The translations under genes were made by a program, and so were the position numbers. From assembly GCA_010094025.1 (NCBI GenBank), contig ML991861.1, positions 32,874-96,873 of the forward strand: a stretch of 64,000 bases of DNA. The letters run 5' to 3'. This DNA comes from Viridothelium virens (Eukaryota > Ascomycota > Dothideomycetes > Trypetheliales > Trypetheliaceae). Under the pieces are notes generated by a model. That model was not told the origin of the DNA. It was given only the letters and a program-made list of their open reading frames with translations, and made no database searches. Positions 36,517 to 47,074 of this stretch are shown in pieces (position 1 is the first letter of the stretch; every line of letters begins with the position of its first letter).

Positions 36517-39083
36517 TCATGGGACATCTTGATGCTTGTAATCATCATTCCGATCATAAGCCCTCCTCGCCCTTTCTGCTTCCGGTAGCTTGCTAATGCT
36601 ATCCATGTACCCACGGAACGATCTGCTCATGCGCATAACACTTCTGAAATGATCCACTTCCACATCCACAACATCGTCATTTCCGTCCTCTTTCTCCTTT
36701 GACGCTCTGTATCTGGCTAGGGAAATTGCTGTCTGAAACGCATTTCTTATCTCTCTTCCATTCCATTGCAACGCCTTAATTTCCTCGTCGTAGAGAATAT
36801 ATTGCTTGGCATACTTACTGACCTGGATGATCGGTTTAATGCCATCTTGTTTCCAGCGTTCCATGTCCTTTTGGAGTTTATTGAAGAAGCCGTTCCAGAT
36901 ACGAGCACGCTTTTCGTCGGACAAGGGATCGTAACCGATGACAATGTTGACACGGGAGAGGAAGGCATCATCAATATGGCCAATACGATTAGTGGTGAGG
37001 AAGAAGATTCCCTTGAAGTATTCCATTTGGCGGAGAAAAACTGAAAATAGTCAGCATATCAGACCTTCAGACGGAAAGCAGATGCAGCAAACCAGAAACT
37101 AAGGCGTTGCGCTGAATATCTGCCCGCGATCTTCTTTCCATAAAGATGTCAGCTTCATCGAGCAGAAGGATTGCATTCCAGGACTCCGCAAGCGAGAACC
37201 ATTTTGCCAGCTTGTTTTCGATCGTCTCGTCTTCTAGTCCAATATCCGCAATCGTAAGTGGAATGAGGGGCCTCCCGGAAGCTTCAGAAAAGGATTCAAC
37301 CGTGTATGTCTTTCCAACCCCAGGCGGTCCATGAAGAAGGATGATCTGTCCTTGGCCTTTGTTTTCGATGAACTCGATTTTCCACGCATGTTCGTGTGCC
37401 TGACAGACTGCTTGCAACACTTCTACGTTGCTGTCTTGCATCACCAAGCTTCGCATAACCTCCTCCTGCGGTTGCATATCGGAGAGATCGTCGTAGAGAA
37501 TGAAGTCTGTCACAGAAGTCAATCTTCCTCCATCTATGCATTATAGGGCCACTCCTGAGGATCGCGCTTTAAGAGGAAAAGTTATGAAAGCTTAAAGGAT
37601 CAATTACTTACGCCAACTTTTGTCTTTCAGTACGAAGACAGACGTGAAAATACCCATGTTGAAATACTGATGTTTAGTCAATTCGGGCACTTTTGCGAGG
37701 TCAATGTTATCAAACGTATCCCAGTGGAGGTGCTTTTGTGCAATGTAGGGACCTGGAAGATATCCGAAATCTCCAGTGGTAACCCCCGTCTCCTTGATAT
37801 ATCTGGACGCCATTTCGTCGTCAACGATTATCGACGTGTTTTTGTACTTTCTATTCATTAGCGTACCCTCTTCGGCCCTCACCCATTCTCTGATGACTTA
37901 CATGAGTCTTGTCCTCTGCACACGTGTGGCCCGTGAGTTTCATCTGCCGGGGTCCACATTGCAGCAGCCGAACTATCTTTTCACCTCGCTCTTCTATCTT
38001 CCGGCGTCTTTCACCTCCGTCCTTACTATTCCAGAAGCTGGCAGGATACACAGCAAGCGACGTAACCTCTCGTTCGCCCTCAAAATACTCCACCAACCTT
38101 CTGAACTCCCAGCGATACATCTTCGTGCCCTCTGGCCAAAGATTGAAGCCGTGAATCATCATGCCAGGCTTCTTTCAGCGTTTACCAGCATCCTCAATGG
38201 GCTCTAACGACATTTCTGTCATAACACCAGCCTCGATCTTGTCACCAACGACGCGCGTTGACTTGAAGTATAGATCCTCTCCAGGTCGGTACATATACCA
38301 AAGGGTGTCAAATGTCACAACAGGCACCGGTCTTTCTAACTTTTGTTGTGTTGGTCGCAATACCTTTCGGATTGTCGGCTGTAGAAAGTCAAGCAGGACC
38401 TGAAGGTGGTGGCATGGGTCATGAATTGGATCTTCCCATTCTTTGGATTTCTGCATGGCCTCTTCTTTAGATTGGCTAAGGAGGTCCGTCAGATCATGCA
38501 GATGGTGCATTAACACTGGATATGGCTCTTTGATTGTAATGCTATCTCCGGTCAGCTCTTGAGAGGGGTAATATGACACAATCTGCCGAATGATATTTAG
38601 CAGAATTTGCGACTTGACGACCACCTCTGTTGGCTGTTTCGAACTGATTGGAAAATCCTCCAAGAACCTTGGTAGGTCCGTGTCGCCCTGCCCGTCCACG
38701 ACGAGGCCCGGCTGCGGGGGGTAATAGGAATTGTATTGGAAGACTCTAACGTGGGTCACAATTTCTAAGATCGCCCCCGTTTCAACGTCATCACTGGCGA
38801 CGTCTTCCGCTGGTCTATTCGGACGAATTTCAAGATTGCCAAAAGGCTTGGTGGACTCGAATTTTCCCACGAGCTCTTTATACTTATCGCGACACTCTAT
38901 TCTGTAGATGATATCCTTTCGAACAGGCTCTGCTAATGCGGTGTCCCACCCTTCGGTAAAATCATCGACACGTTTCGTTACCTGTGATTCAGCGGCTTGA
39001 CTGTTTGGTGCTTCGTGAAGGTCCGCATTGGAGCTGCTCGCTGCTGGTTCTGTGTCGCTCGCGGCATCGCTGGCTTCGCTCAT
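36517..39083 (-). CDS. AAA-family ATPase with fungal N-terminal DUF7025-like domain
   Basis: Five exons: 39083-38186, 38131-37902, 37846-37612, 37533-37093 and 37040-36517; all phases agree, 775 residues. The N-terminal ~450 residues include a block with FDTLWYMYRPGEDLYFK and a following half with ERRRKIEERGEKIV, the layout of a common filamentous-fungal ATPase family. The C-terminal AAA module has Walker A GPPGVGKT, Walker B AILLLDEADIFM, sensor-1 FFLTTNR and FLSRVNIVIGY, then a WNGREIRNAFQTAI lid helix. Proteins of this group are often compared with Bcs1/spastin-type remodelling ATPases, but their cellular role is mostly unknown. The third-exon acceptor was set at AAAG rather than the nearby ATAG because only it keeps phase; the first intron lacks a textbook branch site. 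Confidence 0.83.
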
Positions 39084-40024
39084 AGTAAGACACGAACAGG
39101 CACACAGAATTGGATAACAGGGATTGGTACAAAGTTAATAGAGCCAATTCGCAAGGGAAATGAGATTTGCAAAGAAACAGAGAGCGACGTGAAAAATCTA
39201 GCGCATGTGGTGCATTCGAGTTACATATGTGCCGACAGATGTACAAATGAGGCTGAAAGCTCCTCACAGTGCTGCAAATCAGCTTTCATCATGGGTGATT
39301 CAGCCTTGTAGGGGGCCTACATGTTACAGCCCTCTAAACCCCGGAATAGGAGTATGCATACTACTACAAATACAGTTTAAGTGGGTTTCTACCGGCGTCT
39401 CACGGAGTTGCCCTTAGCGAAGTGGCCCTCGCCAAGCTTCCTACACGTCCCGCTCACGCAATTCTGGCGCTTCTAGAATCATGGGCATTTGGTCAGATAT
39501 ATCGAATCAGGCAAGGCTCGATCTTAAAGTGGAGCTTGAACAAGAAAGTGAAGGATCAATCAAGTTTCACAATGATACTTCCAGGAGTAGCTTTTGTTGG
39601 CTCGATCCTACGTCCGATACTAGACTGAGGTCTGCGTAGGCAGACCAGAATATCTTCCCTCTAAACCAAGAGCTTGCCACTCGTCTGTGACTAACACGTC
39701 CAGTTGAGCTACTACTCAGCAATATTTGCTTCAAGAATGGTCATTGGTCCCCTCGTAGAGCCCGAGTTTGCACTCTTCCAGGCGTAGAGAAGTTCCTTGG
39801 GTGGAGTGAATCGGGGAGGAGGGTTAAGCTCACAGCTGCCAATGCATGCACTGCCTCAACGATGCATAGTGGCTTGCTACCTGGAATGTTGCCGCTGGAA
39901 CATAGATTGGTACCGTCTCTATCCTCAAGCGATGAGATAATTTCTGCAGTTTCACGTACAAATACCAAAATATCAAGGCTTAGTCGTGGTTGGGGACTGT
40001 GCGCTACTCTAGCTATCAACCAAT
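39084..40024. other. Intergenic, divergent
   Basis: About 940 bp between the AAA ATPase start and the STAND-like gene. No coding frame with family resemblance; presumably two promoters. Confidence 0.45.
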
Positions 40025-41851
40025 ATGCCCAATACCTTTATGTCCTCCACCAAGTCTGAGGGGGACAGCCAGACAATTGTTCGAAGATTCAGCAGAAAGG
40101 CTACTAACGAGTTTCCAGAAGATGATCTCGTAACATCCTTGGCCGTCAAAGAAGCCCGAGATGAAAATGAGGAACAGCGGAGAAGGTCGCTTGCCTACCT
40201 ATGGCAAGATCTGTTCAGGACACAACATGCCGCAATGACTCACAATGGCACTGCTGAAGATCAGGCGCTGGACCAAGCAAGTCGTGAACTTGCTCAGGCT
40301 TGGCTGGACTTCCAAAGACTTTTACCAGATTGACATAGATCCAAAGTTGATGATTCTCCACCCCGCCTTGAGGACGTCTACAAGGCTGTGACGGCAGCGT
40401 CTGACCAAGTAAAAACGAATCGAGAGGAGAGTACAATTGGAAGGCTGAAAGGACGTTTTAACAAGCTCTGCAGCAACCTAAACTCCCATAGGGATTTATT
40501 CGCTGTTGTGCCTGACGGCGATAAATATATTTCGATTCTAGCTGGAAGCTTTTCGGCTCTTGTCAAAGCTTCCGCGAGATACGAGAAGATTGGAGAGACT
40601 GTGGGCAGAGCTCTCGAGGAACTCAGCGATAGATTGCCTTATTGGCATCGACAAATGAGGATCCATCGTGACAATGCATTCATGCAGCGCTATATTGCAC
40701 TCCTCTATGTTGCAATCTTCCGGTTCTTGACGGATATCATGAAAGAATGGTTCAAATCCGGCTGGGAGCGACTGCGCCGCGCATTTGATACCGACTTCAT
40801 TGATAGACGTCTCAATACCGCGACTGACGAGATCAAAAATCTGTCTGACAAGCTGGAAAAAGAGTCGAAACTTGCCACAGAAGCAAGAATCCAGATGATG
40901 CCAACATCTGGCGACTTCACGATCTGGATGCGACAATTTCAGGAGGAACTGTTCAGTCGGATGGGCGAAACCATACAGAATCAGTTACGCTGCGAATATG
41001 AAACTCATTTCGCTCAGATGGTGAATATGGTCACCGCACGAAGCCCGAGTCCTATGTTAGCTCTATCTGGTCACAACAGCGCAGGCTCGGCTGACATCGG
41101 TGTTATGGAAGACTGGTCAAGCCTGGCAGCGCCTTTCGAAAAGGTCGATCAGAAAGACTTGCGCCGAGATCTCGTCGAGAGGAGTAGAAATTTACACATG
41201 AACTTCGACATCCTAAAACGTATCCAGTACTGGTTCCTAGAGCCGGTATCAAGGACCTTGTGGATTTGCGGCCTCTTTCAAGCGCCTATACCATCTCGAA
41301 CGACGCTGATGAGTGCTTACATCTTTGATGTTGCGGAGAAAGCCAAGGTACCGGTCATTGCATATTTTTGTGATCATATGGCGCAGAACCCCCCGGAAAA
41401 GGCTCTTCTAAACTTGACGTATTCTTTGATCTTCCAAATCGCGGCGTATATGCAGAATAGCCCAAACACAGATTGGAGCGCACTCCGTACTCAGTTCGAC
41501 AAATTAGATGGCTCAATAGATTCCCTACAATTAGCGTTGACGCTGCTGGAAGAAATTATCAGCAACGGCCCTGAACTCATTTTCTGTATCATTGATGGGC
41601 TTGAAAAGATCTCATATCCACTCAAAAATCGACCTGAGTTGGCGGAGTTTCTTCAAATCCTTCAACGTCGAACAGACACCAAGCCGTCCAGAAAGGGACC
41701 ACATATCAAGGCATTTTTCACGACGGATGGCTTTACGGATGCGCTAGCTCACCTAGATGCGGAGGAAAGGTTGGAGGTGCAGGACTTCGAGCGAGATACT
41801 GAGGCCGAATTTGGACCTGGGCAGGATCCGATGACTTTCCTAACGCTATGA
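40025..41851 (+). pseudogene. STAND-like protein with DUF7708-type N-terminal domain, interrupted by an in-frame TGA
   Basis: A single reading frame from the ATG at 40025 to the stop at 41851 is broken once, by TGA at 40331-40333. Both sides belong to the same fungal family. Upstream: an N-terminal segment ending ELAQAWLDFQRLLPD. Downstream: PPRLEDVYKAVTAASDQVK, then the DUF7708-like core (RLKGRFNKLCSNLNSH, YISILAGSFSALVKASARYE) to about residue 270. Next comes an NTPase-like domain, but where NACHT proteins have a GxxGxGKT loop this one reads LWICGLFQAPIPSRTTLM, so nucleotide binding looks lost. No ankyrin or WD repeats follow. STAND proteins act in fungal allorecognition and immunity-like cell death. 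The break may be a true nonsense mutation, stop-codon readthrough or a sequence error. It is convergent with the next gene, 41 bp apart. Confidence 0.65.
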
Positions 41852-41892
41852 AAGACGCGAAAGAAACGCATCAGTCATGGAGCTGCTATTCT

Positions 41893-42838
41893 TCATTCTT
41901 CCGCCATTTTTGCCCTTTCTCTCAACCCAGGCGCCGTTGTTGACCGACCCTCCATATCCGAAGCCCACAATGCTGCGCCCACGGTGTTCGTGAAGGCGAA
42001 GAAGATTCCAACAACGGGCACCATCTCAAGAAGTGTTGCAACCACTCCGAACCCTGTGTATGCGCCTCGCCTCTCTTCTACAAACTGCTCCTGCTGTCGG
42101 CGGCTCATTCCTTTGAGCTCAAAGTATCGAGAATGTAAGAAAGGTCCGGTTCGCTTGCCTTGCAACATGACAAACAAGACTGTCCCGACGACAGGAATGA
42201 AATTGAGCGGCAGATACATGAAGTATCGTACGAGTGCCTTAGGAGTGAATTTCGCAAAAGGTCTTGTAAGCATTTTGCCGAGGCGTTGCATAGGATCATG
42301 GCCGGGTTTGACTTCGCGGCCGCGGGTGACGAGCGCAGTCTCACTGCGAGACACAAGCGTCTGTGGTGCTATTAGCATCCTTCTGAATGATATGGACGCA
42401 CTTCCAGACATACGCCATCGAATGTATCAACTAGTGCACTTTCCACCCACCAAGCGCGTGCTCCAATATTGGTCAGCGTCGAGCTCTCGCTCAGCACCAA
42501 TCCTGCAGCACTGATGGCTGCCAACGGGCCTTCGAATAAAGCCATAACAGCCATTTGTGGCACATATGTGACGAGAAACATGAACGCTGTGACGCCGAGA
42601 CCGAGGCTCAAGGTTGGAGTAAGATTTGACAACAATGGGGACCAGAGAGAACGGTGTCGAAGGAAATAGAGTATTCCCTGTTGTCATTTAGCATTAATGA
42701 TACCGTCGACTTTGTCATTTATAACAGTGAGCAGACCTTGATAGGATAGAGATATGCACCTGAACGGGCTGCATCGCGCGTAAGAGTTTGAATACGCTTC
42801 GCATCTTCCTCAGCGATCTTCTGGATCTTGTCGGACAT
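41893..42838 (-). CDS. Rrt8/Lds-type EI24-like membrane protein (outer spore wall family)
   Basis: Three exons, 42838-42737, 42677-42414 and 42360-41893, all phase 0; 277 residues. The order of features matches a conserved fungal family: RDAARSGAYLYPIKGILYFL, LWSPLLSNLTPT, hydrophobic segments around GVTAFMFLVTYVPQMAVMAL and GPLAAISAAGLVLSESS, then YFMYLPLNFIPVVGTVLF and FGVVATLLEMVPVVGIFF. Yeast relatives (Rrt8, Lds1, Lds2) localise to lipid droplets and affect the dityrosine layer of the spore wall. In filamentous fungi the role is largely untested. Four or more membrane segments are expected. A charged N-terminus and C-terminus should face the cytosol. Confidence 0.82.
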
Positions 42839-43366
42839 GTTTTGCGAAACGTGATGGTGAAGTGGTTGAGACAAGCCTTGAAGACATGAGCGACAATGCG
42901 TAAAATGTGAAAGGCAACGACGTCATTGCGGGTACAGTATTCGCATGTTTACATCTTTCCAAATTGGGCGAAAATTGTGGGGTAATAATTGCAGCAGCAG
43001 TGCTCGATACAGCACCCCTGCTGATACTCCTCCACTCATCACCACACCACCAACTTGTATAGTCATCCAGGGTATTGCTGTTATGCACGGTCGGATGTCA
43101 AGTTTACTATTACTGAAGGAGATTTCAACCGAAACACTGCCAAGGGAAATGATTGATCAGATTGAATTAGGACCGTGCTATGCTACATCAATTGCATTCT
43201 GTGAGGTATAAAATGAGTCATGCTGCATTTGGAATATCATTTCGCCAATCAACTTCCACCTGCAATCTGTTCCCCCGCATCTGTTTCGGCTTAACCCCTG
43301 ATCAGAACACAACATAGGTGACGGGCTAGAAGTAAAAGGTATCTAGACATTGATGGTGTGTTGATT
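42839..43366. other. Intergenic
   Basis: About 530 bp between two genes on the minus strand. It holds the promoter of the Rrt8/Lds-type gene and the 3' end of the repeat-protein gene; nothing else recognised. Confidence 0.5.
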
Positions 43367-44703
43367 CTAAGGGACAGTCTTGTTACCGCCGATGGTCTTG
43401 GAGTTGTCAAGGTCGGAGTCGACACGAGGGTCAGCTTTGTTAAGAAGATCAGACTACGCAGATGAGTTAGCGAAGTGCTCACAGACAATATAATCTTCGC
43501 TGGGGGATGATACCTTGTGTGGTCCAGCAGTGTTGGGAGCAGGTCCAGGAAGGCCAGAAAGGGTATCAGTAGTAGAACCAGTACTCGGAGCGCCAGTAGT
43601 AGAGCCAACACCAGTGGTACCAGTGGTACCAGTAGTACCAGTAGTAGAGCCAGTGTCATGGACGCCAGTGGTGCCAGTCCCTGTTGAAGATGCGGTAGTT
43701 GACGCAAGTCCCGCATTCTTTGAGCCATCACGGTCCGAGTCAATACGAGGATCAGCTTTGTTGCTGAGCGTGGACTCGTGTGGACCACCGTGCGTAGAAG
43801 TATGAGAAGGAACATCGGAAGTAAAGGTGCTACTCGGATGAGTACCAGTAGTTCCGCTATGAGGGTCAAGTGCTTCGCCAGCTCTGGTTGTATGGGTACC
43901 CGTAGACGTAGTGGCAGCGCTAGCATTGCGGGAGCCGTCAAGGTCAGAGTCAACACGAGGATCTGCTTTGTTGCCTAAAGTAGAGCTGTGCGGGCCGGCT
44001 CCACTGACTGTGCCCTCAGTAGCTGATCCAGCACCAGTAACGGTGTTGTGGGTACCAGTGCCATCGAGACCACCGACGCGGGAACCGCTAAGGTCAGAGT
44101 CAACGCGAGGATCTGCTGTGTTACCCAAAGTAGAGCTGTGCGGGCCAGCTCCACCGACTGTGCCCTCAGTAGCTGAACCAGCGCCAGTGACAGTGTTGTG
44201 GGTACCAGCGCCTTTTGATAGACCTGCGTTGCGGGAGCCGTCAAGGTCAGAATCCACACGAGGGTCAGCTTTGTTGGCAAGGCCTGAACTGTGTGGGCCG
44301 ACCCCGCTGGTGGTTGCTCCAGTCTCAGCTGTGGTGCCAGAGCCTGCGCCCGTCACGCTATTGTGAATCCCGCCAGACGAAAGTGCAGGGTCAGAGGTAC
44401 CAGAAGAGGGCACGGCCGCTCCAGTAGAGACGTTCGAAGGAGCATGGGCGGCGTGTGTGGTGGGCTCAGTAGTCTATGCAAATTAGTTACGCTCTCCAAA
44501 TTCAAGAGACACAATCATACAGGAGCTCCGCCAGTAGGAGCAGCAGAATGAGTGCTGGTCCCAGTGGTCGTAGGATGGGTAGTAGACGAGGTAGTGGGAT
44601 GAGTTGTAGACGAAGTAGTGGGATGAGTCTCGGTCACGTCTGAGCTATCGTGTTTTTTGTCAGAGGAAACAAGCTCCTTAGCTTTCTCAATGATCCCAGA
44701 CAT
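43367..44703 (-). CDS. Repetitive Thr/Ser/Gly-rich protein with DPRVDSD repeats
   Basis: Three exons, 44703-44521, 44473-43514 and 43453-43367, all phase 0; 409 residues. A short charged head (MSGIIEKAKELVSSDKKHD) resembles small amphipathic stress proteins. Three HPTTSST-type units follow, then five copies of a ~26-residue unit of the form GPHSSxLxNKADPRVDSDLD followed by GS, separated by THNTVTGAGSATEG spacers, and a TGTTGTTG tract. The fifth repeat is split by the last intron (GPHK joined to SDLLNKADPRVDSDLDNSK), so the splice preserves the repeat and confirms it. Proteins with this motif are widespread in filamentous ascomycetes. I know of no tested function. Composition (no Cys, few aromatics) suggests an intrinsically disordered, hydrophilin-like protein. 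Confidence 0.75.
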
Positions 44704-45575
44704 GATGAAGCAGATAAGTTTCGGAAGAAGAAAGCTTCAAGGTCAAAAAGGTAAAATTCAATAGAGCAAATGTAGCAAGGTTGTTCTGAAAACTCGTTGG
44801 TTGAATGGGTGGTGGAGAAGGAAGAGGAGGCAGGAGAAGAAGCAGGACTCTTATACCTAAGTGAGGGACTGACGTAGGCAGGACAAAGCAGGTACTTCTT
44901 ACCTCACCTAATCCATGCAAGGTAAGGTGAGTTAGGTAGGTAGAGCTTTGGTAGGCTCCCAAATCACTGCACAGAACCTGTTATGTACCAAGAAATGGAA
45001 GGGTCTTGCAGCGTGACTGCCAAGTCTCGCATTAATTCAATATTCACCGTACGTGGGGCACGTCCTGGTTCGCTCATTTCGATATCATTGCTGTATCGTC
45101 ACTGAGAATCTATGCGTGATTGGTATATCAGCTCCTAGGATTCTCACCATAAAGAGCAAATAGAAAACATCCACGAGAGTATCCTCGCGCAGATGTCCTA
45201 CCTGTCCAACGCAACTTCTCGGTTTCGTCATTCTAACCTAGCTCATGATACATCAACTTGGCGTATGCGCTACGCACCGACCCAATGATCATCGAACACA
45301 AACCTTGGACAGCATGCTTTGGAGCTTGGCTTGATCAGAAGCACGATGTTCAATTTAGGCATTTTGCGCCACCTACGCACAGCCACACTGTGAAACCCTG
45401 GCAGGGCATGGTCCAATGACGATAGTGCTGCGCCACAACATCATCAACCTTTGGACATGTGACGTTCAAAAAGTTTAACCACCTGCATATGGAAACAGGC
45501 CTCTAACAATAAATCTAATTGCATGCGTCACGCTGACATCACATTCCGTCAACCTAAAATCATCCTTTCGCAGAT
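44704..45575. promoter_or_regulatory. Divergent promoter, repeat protein and Yae1
   Basis: About 870 bp between divergent start codons. Near 44880-44945 there are several TTACCTCACCTA- and AAGGTAAGGTGAG-like blocks in both orientations; their meaning is unknown. No coding frame recognised. Confidence 0.45.
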
Positions 45576-46316
45576 ATGATTCATGAGACGTCCTCGCGCC
45601 TTGACATGACCATTCCTAACCCGCAGCCCATTGACCAACCTCCGGAAAGCCGATCGACCGAAGACAATACCTTCGCCGATATATTCGATTCTTCTCCTCT
45701 GGATGCTTCCCAGAATTCTGCTCCAGTTGCCGAACCCTCTGAAATTCCCCGCCTGCGCAGCACTCACATCAACGCCGGCTACCGCGATGGTATCTCCTCG
45801 AGTAAAGTCCGCTATGTCCAAGACGGCTTCGATGAGGGGTACTCGCTCGGTGCAACCATTGGTCTAAAAGCCGGCTTCGTGTTGGGTGTCGCGGAGAGCT
45901 TGATGAAGGCACTAGGAAGACGGAGACTGATTGTCAGAAAGGGTCTGTCTAGTACTACGACCGCGACTTTCGGGTCCAGCCAGGTCAGTGATGGAAAACA
46001 AGAGCATAGCCGGCTGAAGCAGCGCGAGGACTTGGAGCATAAAAGGGGGAAGATGCTGGTAGAGGCGGAAGCGGTGCGGGCGGAGGCGAGCAAAGAGCTT
46101 GCAGTCCCGAGCTTGTTTGGGCGACAATATTTCGGGGAGGATGGAGTTTGGACGTATGACGTTCCGGGTAAAGAGGAGGAGGTTACATTCGTAGAAATTG
46201 CGGATGCGCATCCCCTTATAGAGAAGTGGACGAAAGTCATCCGAGATCTAGTTGCTGCTTGGGAGGTGGATCTTGAGGCATGCGCAAAAGCAGTCCAACT
46301 GCAAGATGAAGGCTGA
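45576..46316 (+). CDS. YAE1: Yae1-like Fe-S cluster targeting adaptor
   Basis: Single exon, 246 residues from the ATG at 45576; an in-frame ATG at 45606 would shorten it by ten. The family core lies at residues ~66-104: INAGYRDGISSSKVRYVQDG followed by FDEGYSLGATIGLKAGFVLG, with the regularly spaced glycines (deca-GX3 pattern) of Yae1. Flanking parts are acidic and variable; a coiled, charged stretch (KQREDLEHKRGKMLVEAEAV) follows. Yae1 pairs with Lto1 to recruit the cytosolic iron-sulfur assembly machinery to ABCE1/Rli1, a ribosome-recycling ATPase. The C-terminus lacks any obvious catalytic motif, as expected for an adaptor. Confidence 0.88.
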   Translation: MIHETSSRLDMTIPNPQPIDQPPESRSTEDNTFADIFDSSPLDASQNSAPVAEPSEIPRLRSTHINAGYRDGISSSKVRYVQDGFDEGYSLGATIGLKAGFVLGVAESLMKALGRRRLIVRKGLSSTTTATFGSSQVSDGKQEHSRLKQREDLEHKRGKMLVEAEAVRAEASKELAVPSLFGRQYFGEDGVWTYDVPGKEEEVTFVEIADAHPLIEKWTKVIRDLVAAWEVDLEACAKAVQLQDEG

Positions 46317-47074
46317 GAAACATCCAAGGACATCTCAAAGCTTGTCAGCGGGTGTCGAAACCGCTTGGAAGAACAAGGTGGCAATGCGTTGACTTGCGCT
46401 CACTAGGCAAAACTCCGTTACCGGAATCGCTCCTCGCCATAGACCATATATGTGAGGCCAAATTTTGCTACCAAGCAAGAATTTATCGCGATTCAAAGGA
46501 CTGCGCATGAACCATGGTTGCCGAGAATAGGTGAGAGAGATCAAGCCAAATTCGTAGCTCATTGAGCAACCCAGAGGCTGTCGATACCGTGAGAAACGCC
46601 GTCTTCAGGACCTTAGGAGTTGAAGAATTGTGTCAGTAGTGAATTGATATTTCGAAGTTTTAGGCTACCTATGCACAACATCATTACTCCTTCCGCCAAT
46701 GCTTCACTTTGCCCTTCATGCACAGCGCCACGCTAGATGGCCGAGACCTGCGGTCGCGACAAGAATACACCACAAAGCAGCGCCAGTGACATATCCGAGT
46801 ATGCAATCAAACAAAAGAGATCCACCCATCGGAAACAAGATCAATGGAGAAAGGAACAGTGTAGAAAGAAAGAAAGAATACATTCCCTTTTAATATCCCA
46901 GAGAAACGCCATTGCTAATGCGAATGCGGTGGGTATGCGCTGATGCGGATACGAAAGACAGCATCCACATAGGAGCAGTGGAATAGACAAAGTGCCCAAC
47001 CTCCCACAGAGCCGAGCCTGCCTCATTCGAAACATCTTTCATCAGCTCTATCCCCTTCAATGAACTGTAATTTA
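46317..47074. other. Convergent intergenic spacer
   Basis: About 760 bp between the 3' ends of Yae1 and the coiled-coil gene. No coding frame, RNA gene or repeat recognised. Confidence 0.5.

Noticed and set aside
36177-36614. 145-codon minus-strand frame
   Set aside because: No resemblance to known proteins and it overlaps the AAA ATPase C-terminus in another frame.
40277-40333. An intron that would remove the TGA of the STAND-like gene
   Set aside because: The only GT-AG pair (about 55 bp, from GTGAAC to CATAG) would shift frame and delete the family-conserved AWLDFQRLLP segment.
43291-43956. 221-codon minus-strand frame rich in Leu/Thr
   Set aside because: An alternative frame through the tandem repeats of the DPRVDSD protein; the other frame splices into a regular repeat.
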